Below are positions 1 through 7,355 of a stretch of DNA of 44,880 nt, piece by piece (the first letter of the stretch is position 1; the number at the start of each line of letters is the position of its first letter). Made by a program: the position numbers and the translations under genes. This DNA is from Verrucomicrobiaceae bacterium (lineage in GTDB: Bacteria; Verrucomicrobiota; Verrucomicrobiia; Chthoniobacterales; Chthoniobacteraceae): NCBI GenBank assembly GCA_005791535.1, contig SXWH01000271.1, positions 1 to 44,880 of the forward strand. Direction: 5' to 3'. A model generated the notes under the pieces. The model searched no databases. It had not been told where the DNA came from and saw only the letters and a list, made by a program, of their open reading frames with translations.

Positions 1-135
1 GACGTTCAGGTAGGGGTCGAGCTTCTGCATCGTGACTTTCAGGCCGCGATGCTCCAGGAGCGTCCCGAGAGACGCCGCTGCGAGTCCCTTCCCAAGGGAG
101 CTGACAACGCCGCCGGTGACAAAAATGTATTTCAT
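1..135 (-). CDS. pyrG: CTP synthase, N-terminal 45 residues (cut by window edge)
   Basis: The reverse strand from an ATG at 135 reads into a protein whose first residues contain [13 protein letters not shown], the hallmark N-terminus of the CTP synthase amidoligase domain (P-loop that binds ATP), followed by [13 protein letters not shown] and KLDPYLNV, also typical of PyrG. The enzyme makes CTP from UTP, ATP and glutamine in the cytoplasm. Only 45 of about 540 residues lie in the window; the gene continues beyond base 1. No strong Shine-Dalgarno sequence precedes the ATG. The 5' leader contains a dyad at 189-224. The family call is secure because this N-terminal signature is very specific. 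Confidence 0.95.
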   Translation of the reverse strand, partial: MKYIFVTGGVVSSLGKGLAAASLGTLLEHRGLKVTMQKLDPYLNV

Positions 136-188
136 GAAATAGGTCGGAAAAAATTGGGGACCGGTGGTCGGACGGGCTGTGAATCTTT

Positions 189-224
189 CCCGCCAGGCCT
201 GAAAAGCCGGTCCGTTTTGGCGGG
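189..224 (-). other. Dyad in the leader upstream of pyrG
   Basis: CCCGCCA at 189-195 is complementary to TGGCGGG at 218-224, with a second short GGC/GCC pairing inside the loop. It lies 54 bases upstream of the pyrG start, on the leader side. In some bacteria pyrG is controlled by leader attenuation, but no T-run follows this hairpin in the pyrG direction, so a regulatory role is only a possibility. Confidence 0.25.
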
Positions 225-293
225 GACATTCGATAACGCAGCGCCCGCCGCGGAGTCCAGCGCGGCGTGAATGAAAATGGTGAATTCTCCGCG

Positions 294-324
294 AAAAAAG
301 CCGTGACACTCCCGCGCCGTCACG
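294..324 (-). terminator. Intrinsic terminator after the DUF1080 gene
   Basis: Read on the minus strand, CGTGAC and GTCACG (plus-strand 319-324 and 302-307) form a 6-bp stem with an 11-base loop, followed after GC by six T residues (plus-strand A at 294-299). It sits 28 bases downstream of the stop of the 352-1458 gene, where a Rho-independent terminator is expected, and should separate that gene from pyrG. Confidence 0.55.
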
Positions 325-351
325 ATTCGCGGATGAAAACCGGCAGGTGCG

Positions 352-1458
352 CTACTTGCCGACGGGCTTGAAGAGCAGGACGTGGGCGAATTTCCCCGTC
401 TCCAGATGGAGGACGCCCTTTGCGTCCGCAGCGAGTGGTTGGGATTGAACGACCGGTTTATCCTTCGCGGTGACACTCACTTTCCCGTCGCGCACGGTGA
501 CGACGACCCGTCCCGTGACCTGCACATCGGGCAGACCGAGGCCTGCGACGAGTGCGGAAAGCGCGAGCGTGTCCTTTGCGTCGATGCTTGCGATATAGTT
601 TCCCTGCGGAAGCTCCGTCGCCTTTCGTTCGGCGAGGTAGTCCGTCGTCATCGGCTCGGGCAGCAGCGGAACAAGGTGCTTCTGCGCAAGTTCGGGGTCC
701 GCAGGAAGCTCCTGGATGCGCATGTTGCGGAACTCCACGGGCGCGCCCTCGCTTTCGATGCTCATGTAGCCTTTGCGCGGCGAGACGCGGTGCAGCGTCG
801 TGGCGAGGGTGCCGTTCACCTCGTTTTGAATCATCCCGTCCATGCACGTGAGGCGGATACGGTTCCATTCGCCGGTTTTGCTGCCGTTGAAAACCACCGG
901 CATCGAGCGGATGCCGCACGAATCGGAGCGACCGAAGCGCGGGTCGGGAATCGCCGTCGAGATTGAACCCGGCAGCGTGAAAATATCGCCGTGGCTGGTG
1001 TACCACGAGCCGTTGCCGAGATTGCAGACCTGAATCTCGAAGCCCTCCCGCGGAAAAGGTCCGCCGAATGCAGGGAAGGCGCTGTGCCGGACGAGCACGC
1101 CGGAGTTTCCGCTCGTGCCCTTGCCGCCGCCCGCGCTCGGTGCCTCGGTCAAGTGACGCCACTCGTATTCAAGCACGAAGTTTTCGTAAGCCTTCATCGA
1201 GCGGATGACACCGGTCGGTCCGCGCGCGATATGCAGGATGAATTCGCCCGGCTTGTCGGGGTTCGGCGTCGTGGAGAGGTGCGGGGCCTTGATCGACATA
1301 CTCATGCTCGTCCACCGGTCCTCCAGTGCGCCCGTGAACAGATTGTCCCACTTTTCGCCATACGGTTTTGGCGGTGGGAACTGGCCGTCCGGCGGTTCCT
1401 GGGCGGATGCGGAGATTGCGCAGGCGAACAGGGCGGCGACGATTGGAAGAGCTTTCAT
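352..1458 (-). CDS. Secreted DUF1080 (3-keto-disaccharide hydrolase-type) protein
   Basis: A 368-residue protein with a signal peptide (hydrophobic residues 4-16, probable cleavage after ASA near residue 19). Residues about 35-250 match the concanavalin-like DUF1080 fold: GNSGVLVR, EIQV, a tryptophan-rich TSHGD segment, GEWNRIRL followed by a short hairpin ending NGTLA, and a final SIESEGAPVEFRNMRI strand. Such domains are very abundant in Verrucomicrobiota and Planctomycetes; characterised members hydrolyse 3-keto-glycosides, so a role in glycan breakdown outside the cytoplasm is likely but not shown. The C-terminal 110 residues are not recognised. ATG start at 1458. The gene stands alone and is followed by the terminator at 294-324. 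Confidence 0.85.
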   Translation of the reverse strand: MKALPIVAALFACAISASAQEPPDGQFPPPKPYGEKWDNLFTGALEDRWTSMSMSIKAPHLSTTPNPDKPGEFILHIARGPTGVIRSMKAYENFVLEYEWRHLTEAPSAGGGKGTSGNSGVLVRHSAFPAFGGPFPREGFEIQVCNLGNGSWYTSHGDIFTLPGSISTAIPDPRFGRSDSCGIRSMPVVFNGSKTGEWNRIRLTCMDGMIQNEVNGTLATTLHRVSPRKGYMSIESEGAPVEFRNMRIQELPADPELAQKHLVPLLPEPMTTDYLAERKATELPQGNYIASIDAKDTLALSALVAGLGLPDVQVTGRVVVTVRDGKVSVTAKDKPVVQSQPLAADAKGVLHLETGKFAHVLLFKPVGK

Positions 1459-1529
1459 GCCGCCTGTGTAGCGGTCTACTTTGAAAAGGAAACCCCTTCG
1501 TTCCCGCCGGTCCGGCGCGGTAGCGTGCG

Positions 1530-1916
1530 TTACTCGGATTCCGGAGACAGCATCTCGAATCGCGGGATGCGCACGACGACCGGCTGCCCGCTTTCCGTAA
1601 TGCCGATGTATGCGCCCTCGGCGACGCTGTCGGTCGCGATGACGTGATGGCTGTTGTAGGAAAACGTCTGCCCCGGCTCGAGCTTCGGCGTCTGGCCTAC
1701 AACGCCGTCGCCCTCGACCACAATCGTCTCACCGTTGAGGTCCGACACGACCCACTTCCGACCGCGGATGGTTACGGTTTCGGTCGAGCCGTTGTGGATG
1801 GTGATGAAATAGACAAACGCGAACGGCTTGTCCGGCGGCGCGGGAACCTGCGGCATGAAAGCGACACGGTCCACGGTCACGGAAAGTCCTTCCAGTTCAC
1901 CAAAAGTTGCGGGCAT
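1530..1916 (-). CDS. apaG: ApaG-domain protein
   Basis: A 128-residue protein with the single ApaG/F-box-associated fibronectin-like fold: LSVTVDRVAFMP at the N-terminus, then FAFVYFITIHNGS, RGRKWVVSDLNGE, VEGDGVVGQTPKLEPGQTF and Y.S....D.VAEG near the end, all characteristic of ApaG. The family is linked to divalent cation efflux phenotypes in enterobacteria, but its molecular role is not settled. I chose the ATG at 1916 because the longer frame begins with TTG at 1952 and its extra 12 residues fall before the conserved domain. It is divergent from thiD, with about 87 bases between the two starts. Confidence 0.85.
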   Translation of the reverse strand: MPATFGELEGLSVTVDRVAFMPQVPAPPDKPFAFVYFITIHNGSTETVTIRGRKWVVSDLNGETIVVEGDGVVGQTPKLEPGQTFSYNSHHVIATDSVAEGAYIGITESGQPVVVRIPRFEMLSPESE

Positions 1917-2003
1917 GGCGACGTGTATGCGCCACGCCGCGTTTGGTGGCAAGGGCGTGCTTTCCGGCTTTTCGCGCGCTGCGATTCCCGCAAGGGTGCG
2001 GCC

Positions 2004-2831
2004 ATGAATCTTCCAGTTGTAATGACGGTGGCCGGCTCCGATAACAGCGCCGGGGCAGGCGCGCAGGCGGACTTGAAAACCATGTCCGCGCTCGGCGTGT
2101 ATGGCGTCACGGCGATCACCTGCGTCGTCGCCGAGGTGCCGGGGAAAGTCAGCGCGATTCAGGCGATGGAGCCATCGATCGTCGCCGAGCAGATCCGTCT
2201 GCTGTTCGAGGCGTATCCCATCGCGGCGATGAAAACCGGCATGCTCTTCTCCCGCGAAATCATGGAGGCGGTGATTGGCGAATTGCGCAAAGTCGAACGG
2301 CGTCCGACGCTGGTGGTCGATCCGGTGATGGTGGCGACAAGCGGCGATGCGCTGCTGAAGAACGACGCCGTTTCATTTTACAAGGAGGCGCTCTTTCCGC
2401 TCGCCACGCTCATCACGCCGAATCTCGACGAAGCGCGCGTGCTGCTCGGGCAGCCCATTTCCTCCGTGGCGGAAATGCGCGAAGCCGGCCGGCAGCTTGC
2501 ACAGCAATACGGCTGCGCGTTTTTGATGAAAGGCGGACATCTTCGCGACGCCATCGCGACCGACCTGCTCGTGCATCCCGATGGCTCCTTCAGCGAATAC
2601 AGCGCGCCATTTGTCCCCGGAGTGAGCACGCATGGCACCGGCTGCACTTACAGCGCGGCGGTCGCCTCCGGCCTCGGTCGCGGACTTGCGCTTGCCGATG
2701 CCGTCGCGGAGGCGAAATCATTCGTCACCAATGCCATCGGCAACTACCTGCGCTGGCAGCGCGCCGACGGCACCGAGACCGACGCACTCCACCACCTCGC
2801 CGGGATGTCGCGTGAAAACGTGAAAACGTGA
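2004..2831 (+). CDS. thiD: Hydroxymethylpyrimidine (phosphate) kinase
   Basis: A 275-residue ribokinase-fold protein. The N-terminus VAGSDNSAGAGAQADLKT is the HMP-binding ThiD signature, GVYGVTAITCV follows, VVDPVMVATSGD is the central motif, and STHGTGCTYSAAVAS near residue 210 holds the anion hole and catalytic Asp/Gly/Cys region. It phosphorylates HMP and HMP-P for thiamine synthesis in the cytoplasm. The open frame extends upstream to 1644, but the ThiD homology begins at the ATG at 2004. Upstream I see no TPP riboswitch. The last codons lie in an 8-bp tandem repeat (CGTGAAAA about three times, 2811-2834). It is the last ordinary gene before the accessory stretch at 2.8-4.6 kb. Confidence 0.93.
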   Translation: MNLPVVMTVAGSDNSAGAGAQADLKTMSALGVYGVTAITCVVAEVPGKVSAIQAMEPSIVAEQIRLLFEAYPIAAMKTGMLFSREIMEAVIGELRKVERRPTLVVDPVMVATSGDALLKNDAVSFYKEALFPLATLITPNLDEARVLLGQPISSVAEMREAGRQLAQQYGCAFLMKGGHLRDAIATDLLVHPDGSFSEYSAPFVPGVSTHGTGCTYSAAVASGLGRGLALADAVAEAKSFVTNAIGNYLRWQRADGTETDALHHLAGMSRENVKT

Positions 2832-2958
2832 AAGGGGAACCTGCGGCGCTGAGCGAGGGCCGGCGAAAGTTTACCGACGAAGCGGCGGACTGGAAGGGCG
2901 AGGCGGGCGTACACGACGGATTGCCGCGGCAGGTGGCGTGATCATTTGTCAGACTGGA

Positions 2959-3236
2959 AGTGTTCGCGGACAACCGGAGCGAGTTGCTACGCAATCCGAA
3001 CGGGTTGTCGGAGCGTTCCACCCGAGTCGCCGGGCAAATCCGGCGAGTTGCCGCACAACCCGCCAGAGTCGTCGCACTGCTCTCCGGGAATCACCGGGCA
3101 ATCCGGCGGAGTCGTCGCACCGATCGGGCGGATCGCTCGTCTGTTCTGACAGAGTCGCCCGACAGATCGGCGGAGTAGCCGGACAGATCCGCAGAGTCGT
3201 CCGACAGATCTGCAGATCTGTCCGACTGTTCTCGCA
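2959..3236. repeat. Degenerate 21/22-bp tandem repeat array, about 13 units
   Basis: Units begin with a GAGTCG-like core at about 2959, 2981, 3003, 3024, 3045, 3066, 3088, 3109, 3131, 3152, 3173, 3194 and 3215, a regular spacing of 21 or 22 bases. A rough consensus is GAGTCGCCGGACARATCCGGC. Several units contain a dyad; the best is TCGCCGG and CCGGCGA around GCAAAT at 3026-3046. Because most units are 21 bases, the array is open in several frames and would give heptad peptides such as RVAGQIR, but no frame is convincingly a gene. The bases between thiD (2831) and the array hold no recognisable gene. The 85 bases after it are AT-richer than the surroundings. Function unknown. Confidence 0.8.
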
Positions 3237-3321
3237 GAACATCGTGGCGTACCCGTTGAAATGCAGTATTTTACGCCATTTTGGCTATTTTTGTCCATTT
3301 TCCACCCAAAAGCCGCCTCAA

Positions 3322-3522
3322 ATGTTCCACAACCCCGTTGGTGTCACGATTTGCCGACTTGAAGGTGCTCCCGGCTTTGGCTGGGCAGTCTGCGGAGGCA
3401 AATATGGGCATAACCCCATACATCGCCGGACTGCCGCGGGTCTCTTCTTACTCGGCATCGCCGCCGCGCTGTTCGGCATCTACCAGTTCGTCTCCCTCGG
3501 ATTCCATCCTCGCATCCGTTGA
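3322..3522 (+). CDS. Possible 66-residue single-pass membrane protein
   Basis: From the ATG at 3322 a 66-residue frame ends in a strongly hydrophobic segment, AAGLFLLGIAAALFGIYQF, flanked by a basic RR before and HPRIR after it, as in small inner-membrane proteins. The upstream extension of the frame runs through the tandem repeats and is unlikely to be translated. No clear Shine-Dalgarno sequence is visible and another open frame overlaps it, so this may be chance. No family recognised. Confidence 0.3.
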   Translation: MFHNPVGVTICRLEGAPGFGWAVCGGKYGHNPIHRRTAAGLFLLGIAAALFGIYQFVSLGFHPRIR

Positions 3523-3582
3523 GCATTCGCGCGTTAACTCGACGGACTCAAAGACCTCGACTGCGAAAAAGGAACGGCAGAT

Positions 3583-4647
3583 TCATCGCCGAACGCGTCT
3601 CCTATTCCGAGCCCGGGCAAGCGCGCCAATTGCGGCAAGCAGCAGTGCGCCGCCAATGAACCAGTAGCGCATGGAGGATACGTCACCGTTTCCAGCCTCG
3701 CCACTTCCGGCAGACGTTACGTCGTTTCTCTCCCCATCTTTAGAGCCGTCAGGCTTCCTGTTTTGCGAGGGGAGAATCCGTTTTGGAATCGGCGTCGGAA
3801 GAGGTCCCGACGGCACTACCGCTGCAGGCTGCGCGGCAGGCGGAGTCCATTTGTATTTGGCCTCATTCTTTCGCCACCATTCGCGGGCGATCTCTACGTC
3901 GTAGCTATATCCGTTTTTGGAGAGAGGGATTCCCTCGCCCGTTGCCTTTTGGACCGCTCCGGCGAGGATTCCGGTGACAATGTTTGCAGGCCCTCTGCGG
4001 AATTCATCGCCTGTTTCATACCAGTAGTCCGAGAATTCAAGGCACGGGCCGAGCAGGCGAATCCGCATCTCCGGTGAGGGATGATTCTGCACAATTCCAA
4101 TCACAGCCAGCCACAGGCGTTCCGAGATTTGAAACTGCTTCTCCTCTTCGGGACTCCGCTTTATTTGGGGTCTCGCAAGTAGCGCCTTATAATCGAGCGC
4201 CCCGTCCGTGGTGGTTGGCATTTTCCCGTCCCGATTAGACAACGTGACCATTTTCCGCAGCGTCCGCTGCATGAAGTTCTCGAAGTCGGGGTGGGTAAAA
4301 AGGATGTCTTTTGCGACCGGGACTAGCGGCTTGTATCTCGGATCAAATCGGTCGCTCGATCCAAGTGCGACAACTAACGCTTCATACGTGTCTTCGAGTG
4401 GTCGGCTGGACAGTTCCCGGAGGACATTAGCGTCTGCACTCGCGCGGCTCAAAATGGCATTCACTTCTGCACTCGACGGACCGTAGGGGCTGAACCTGCC
4501 GCCATCTTTGAACTCCTGCGCAGAGCTCCACGCTGTCAGCAAAGCCAAGATCAAGAGCACTCGTGTCTTTGCGCCAATCAAACAACGGCGACCGACGTCT
4601 AAGGAGATGCGGAGACTTTTTTCGCAGTTCGCCGACGGAATACTCAC
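3583..4647 (-). CDS. Unrecognised secreted protein with C-terminal membrane anchor
   Basis: The frame gives 354 residues. Residues about 30-43 (VLLILALLTAWSSAQ) look like a signal peptide core, the middle is a soluble helical domain rich in charged residues with no motif I know, a Pro-rich linker follows around residues 270-310, and the end is a transmembrane helix (WFIGGALLLAAIGALA) with a very basic tail RARNRRRVRR. That architecture suggests a periplasmic domain held in the inner membrane. The start is uncertain: GTG at 4647 gives an unusually long signal n-region, while GTG at 4560 would give about 325 residues. It lies 24 bases downstream of mcsB on the same strand and may be co-transcribed. 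Codon use looks somewhat less GC-biased than in its neighbours. Confidence 0.65.
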   Translation of the reverse strand: MSIPSANCEKSLRISLDVGRRCLIGAKTRVLLILALLTAWSSAQEFKDGGRFSPYGPSSAEVNAILSRASADANVLRELSSRPLEDTYEALVVALGSSDRFDPRYKPLVPVAKDILFTHPDFENFMQRTLRKMVTLSNRDGKMPTTTDGALDYKALLARPQIKRSPEEEKQFQISERLWLAVIGIVQNHPSPEMRIRLLGPCLEFSDYWYETGDEFRRGPANIVTGILAGAVQKATGEGIPLSKNGYSYDVEIAREWWRKNEAKYKWTPPAAQPAAVVPSGPLPTPIPKRILPSQNRKPDGSKDGERNDVTSAGSGEAGNGDVSSMRYWFIGGALLLAAIGALARARNRRRVRR

Positions 4648-4671
4648 GGGAACGGATGCCGGAGAAGGCGG

Positions 4672-5793
4672 TTAGTCTTTCGCCTTGTCGTCGGGCTTTG
4701 CCGGGGGCTCTTGTGGGGCGGCGGATTTGGGAGCGGGGGCGGGGAGTTTTTCGAGGCGGCCGCGGATGATGGAGGCGCGGAGGGCGTCGCGCTCTTCGGC
4801 CTGGAGTTTTTGCGCGGTGCTCTTTTGCAGGTGGGCGGGCTGGGTTTCGATGAAGAGTTCGTCGACCTGCATGCGGCATTCTTCGGGGAAGAAGCCGAGG
4901 TCCACGCCGAGCTTGAGGTAGCTGAGGAGGTTCAGGGCCTCTTTGCTGGCCATGCTGTGGGAGTAGCGGAGGATGCCGTAGGCGCGGCCGATGTTGTCGA
5001 GGAGGGTGACGGGCTTTTTTTGCTGGAGGGTGGCGCGTGCGTTGTTTTCGTGGAGGATGATTTGTTCGATGACCTTGTTGAGGCGGGTGATGATCTCCTC
5101 TTCTTTTTCGCCGAGGGTGGTCTGGTTGGAGATTTGGAAGAGGTTTCCCATGGCCTCGGTGCCCTCTCCGTAGAGGCCGCGGACGGCGAGGCCGACTTTG
5201 TTGACGGCCTGGATGACCTGGTTCACTTGTTCGCTGAGGACGAGCGCGGGGAGGTGCATCATGGCGCTGGCGCGCATGCCGGTGCCGACGTTGGTAGGGC
5301 AGGCGGTGAGGAAGCCGTACTGGTTGTGGAAGGCGAAATCGAGTTTGTCGCCAAGTTCGCTGTCGACTTTGTCGATGAGCTTGAAGGCGCTCTTCAACTG
5401 CAAGCCGGAGCGGATGGCCTGCATGCGGAGGTGGTCCTCCTCATTGATCATGATGGAGAGCGTCTGCTTTTTGTTCATGACGACCGCGGAGCCGAGGCCT
5501 TTGGCGGCGTGCTCGCGGGAGATAAGGTGGCGCTCGACGAGGACTTGCTTTTCCAGCGCGCTCAAATCCTGCGAGTAGACGGAATGGGCGTCGGCCATCT
5601 CGGGCAGGGATTCGACGGCGGGCTTGATGCACTCAAGGACGGAGACGCGCTCGGTTTTCTTCGCGTGGCCGGGAAAGGGGAAGCCGTTGAGATTTCGCGC
5701 AAGGCGGACGCGGCTGCTGACGACGATGTGACTTTGCGGGCCGTCGCCGCGGAGCCATTCACCGGATGTGGAGAGGATGGTGTGAATCGGCAT
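4672..5793 (-). CDS. mcsB: Protein-arginine kinase McsB
   Basis: A 373-residue phosphagen-kinase-fold protein. SSRVRLARN at 26-34 is the N-terminal ATP phosphate-binding motif, NEEDHLR at 117-123 carries the catalytic glutamate, and CPTNVGTGMRAS at 165-176 is the phosphagen kinase signature with the reactive cysteine. The segment AYGILRYS...SKEALNLLSYLKLGVDLG matches the C-terminal part of the family. McsB phosphorylates arginines, which in Firmicutes marks proteins for ClpCP. The final 35 residues are a Pro/Ala/Lys-rich tail not found in the Bacillus protein. mcsA precedes it by 5 bases, so translation is probably coupled. No ctsR or clpC lies in the window. Confidence 0.95.
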   Translation of the reverse strand: MPIHTILSTSGEWLRGDGPQSHIVVSSRVRLARNLNGFPFPGHAKKTERVSVLECIKPAVESLPEMADAHSVYSQDLSALEKQVLVERHLISREHAAKGLGSAVVMNKKQTLSIMINEEDHLRMQAIRSGLQLKSAFKLIDKVDSELGDKLDFAFHNQYGFLTACPTNVGTGMRASAMMHLPALVLSEQVNQVIQAVNKVGLAVRGLYGEGTEAMGNLFQISNQTTLGEKEEEIITRLNKVIEQIILHENNARATLQQKKPVTLLDNIGRAYGILRYSHSMASKEALNLLSYLKLGVDLGFFPEECRMQVDELFIETQPAHLQKSTAQKLQAEERDALRASIIRGRLEKLPAPAPKSAAPQEPPAKPDDKAKD

Positions 5794-5798
5794 GGCGT

Positions 5799-6296
5799 TC
5801 AGCTGGCGGTATGCGCTTCGTTCTCGAGGTTGCGGATGCGGTCGCGCAGCTCGGCGGCGGCCTCGTATTTTTCATCGGCAACGGCCTTGCGCAGCTCGCG
5901 CTGGAGCTTTTTCATTTCCTCGTCGCGCAGCTTGGCCTTGAGCAGGCGCGGCGGGACTTTGCCGCGATGCTCGAGACCCTTGTGCATGCCTTTGAGCATG
6001 TTTTCGAGGCCGTCGGCAAATGTGTCGTAGCAGGCCGCGCATCCAAAGCGGCCGGTCTTTTTGAAATCGGCATGGCTGAACCCGCACGCAGGGCAGCGCG
6101 CGCCGACGGTGCTTTTCTCCATCTCCTGCGATGCGCCCAGCCCGAGCAGCAGGTCGGCGAGGGCAAAGCCGGTGGGGTCGGTGACACCTTTCTCCTTCGA
6201 GCAGGCTTCGCAGAGGTTCACCTTCTGCATTTTGCCGTCCACGATCTGCGTCAGGAAAACGGTAGCCGGCTTCTGTTTGCAAACGTCGCAGTTCAT
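5799..6296 (-). CDS. mcsA: McsA-like zinc-finger activator with UVR domain
   Basis: A 165-residue protein with two four-cysteine zinc modules: C3, C6, C29, C32 and C68, C71, C86, C89 (CxxC pairs). The end, about 128-160, is a UVR/coiled-coil motif (DEKYEAAAELRDRI), as in McsA and UvrB/UvrC. McsA activates the arginine kinase McsB, and the adjacent gene is mcsB, which confirms the call. ATG at 6296. It follows ilvE by 51 bases on the same strand. Residues 36-66, between the two zinc modules, are a short hydrophobic linker. Confidence 0.93.
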   Translation of the reverse strand: MNCDVCKQKPATVFLTQIVDGKMQKVNLCEACSKEKGVTDPTGFALADLLLGLGASQEMEKSTVGARCPACGFSHADFKKTGRFGCAACYDTFADGLENMLKGMHKGLEHRGKVPPRLLKAKLRDEEMKKLQRELRKAVADEKYEAAAELRDRIRNLENEAHTAS

Positions 6297-6347
6297 TGGG
6301 TCACAAATTGGAGCATCGGGGCCCGGGGTGCAAGCGGCCGCTCGTGA

Positions 6348-7232
6348 CTAGGCGTAAACCGGCGTGCCGGTGGTCTGCGTCAATTCGCGGAAGCGTGCGA
6401 TGATTCGCTGAGTGACGGGGCCGGGCTTGCCGTCGCCGATGATGCGCTGGTCGAGCTTCACGGCTGCAATGACCTCCGCAGCCGTGCCGGTGAGGAAGCA
6501 TTCGTCGGCGACAAAAATATCGTGCCGCGTCGTCTCCTGTTCGCGAATCGGGATGCCGAGCTCGCGGCAGATTTCGAAGACCACCTTGCGCGTGATTCCG
6601 TCGAGCGCGCCTGCGGAAATCGGCGGCGTGGTGACTGCGCCATCGCGGACGACGAAGATATTGTCGCCCGTGCATTCGGCGACGAGACCCTGGTCGTTCA
6701 GCATCAGGCCTTCCTCCGCGCCGGCCTGGATGGCCTCGACTTTCGCCATGACGTTGTTGAGGTAGTTCAGCGACTTCACCGCTGGCGGCAGGATGTCGTG
6801 GCGCGGGCGGCGCGTGGCGACCGTGGCCATCGTGAGCCCGGTCTGGTAGGCGCTTTCAGGGTAAAGCTGGATGCTCGCGGTGATGATGAAGACCGTCGCC
6901 TTCGGGCACTTGTAAGGCGAAAGGCCCATCGGTCCCGTGCCGCGGGTCACCACGGTGCGGATGTAGCCATCGCGGAGGCCGTTCGCTTTGATCGTCTCGA
7001 CCGTCGCGCGGATCATCTCTTCGGGCGTCATGGGGATGGTGAGCAGGATGCTCTTCGCGCTGTCGAAAATACGGCGTGTGTGCTCTTCAAGACGGAAGAC
7101 GCGGCCATTATAAAAACGGATGCCCTCAAAGACGCCGTCGCCGTAAAGCAGGCCGTGGTCGAAAACAGAAATCTTTGCCTGGGATTGAGGAACAATCTGG
7201 CCGTCGAGATAAATGAGCAGTTCTTGGTTCAT
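6348..7232 (-). CDS. ilvE: Branched-chain amino acid aminotransferase
   Basis: A 294-residue class IV PLP-dependent aminotransferase. Diagnostic segments are HGLLYGDGVFEGIR (27-39), RRPRHDILPPAVKSLNYLNN with the PLP lysine at K153, and VAECTGDNIF (184-193). It transfers amino groups between glutamate and the keto acids of Leu, Ile and Val in the cytoplasm. The frame stays open to 7367, but homology begins at the ATG at 7232 (MNQELLIYLDG). Its stop lies 51 bases before mcsA, so the three genes could form one unit. D-amino acid transaminases and aminodeoxychorismate lyases share this fold, but the motif set fits IlvE best. Confidence 0.92.
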   Translation of the reverse strand: MNQELLIYLDGQIVPQSQAKISVFDHGLLYGDGVFEGIRFYNGRVFRLEEHTRRIFDSAKSILLTIPMTPEEMIRATVETIKANGLRDGYIRTVVTRGTGPMGLSPYKCPKATVFIITASIQLYPESAYQTGLTMATVATRRPRHDILPPAVKSLNYLNNVMAKVEAIQAGAEEGLMLNDQGLVAECTGDNIFVVRDGAVTTPPISAGALDGITRKVVFEICRELGIPIREQETTRHDIFVADECFLTGTAAEVIAAVKLDQRIIGDGKPGPVTQRIIARFRELTQTTGTPVYA

Positions 7233-7355
7233 TACGAATGAACGGGAAACGTGGCAGGCAACCGCCTCAGACGCAAGCCTCGCAAGACACGGGTGCGCTA
7301 CGGCAATTAATATCGCCGCATTGGCCGGGCGCTTGCTAGTCAGCACGCGGTAATC
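7233..7355. promoter_or_regulatory. Divergent intergenic region between ilvE and the TPR gene
   Basis: These 123 bases separate two divergent starts and should hold both promoters. An AT-rich core, AATTAATAT at about 7306-7314, is the only good -10-like sequence and could serve either strand. I could not find a convincing -35 element for either direction, nor a leader-peptide or T-box pattern for ilvE. Confidence 0.3.

Noticed and set aside
1917..2003. A TPP riboswitch before thiD
   Set aside because: The gap to the divergent apaG gene is short and I see no conserved CTGAGA-type thi-box sequence.
2959..3236. A CRISPR array
   Set aside because: The units adjoin without unique spacers, are degenerate, and no cas gene is near.
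2938..3522. A 194-codon frame running through the tandem repeats into the possible membrane miniprotein
   Set aside because: It starts at GTG without ribosome site. The units include 22-base lengths that shift frame, so continuous coding through the array is unlikely.
4711..6030. A 439-codon open frame on the plus strand opposite mcsB and mcsA
   Set aside because: It is Glu/Asp/Gly/Val-rich with no motif and mirrors the codons of two certain genes on the other strand.
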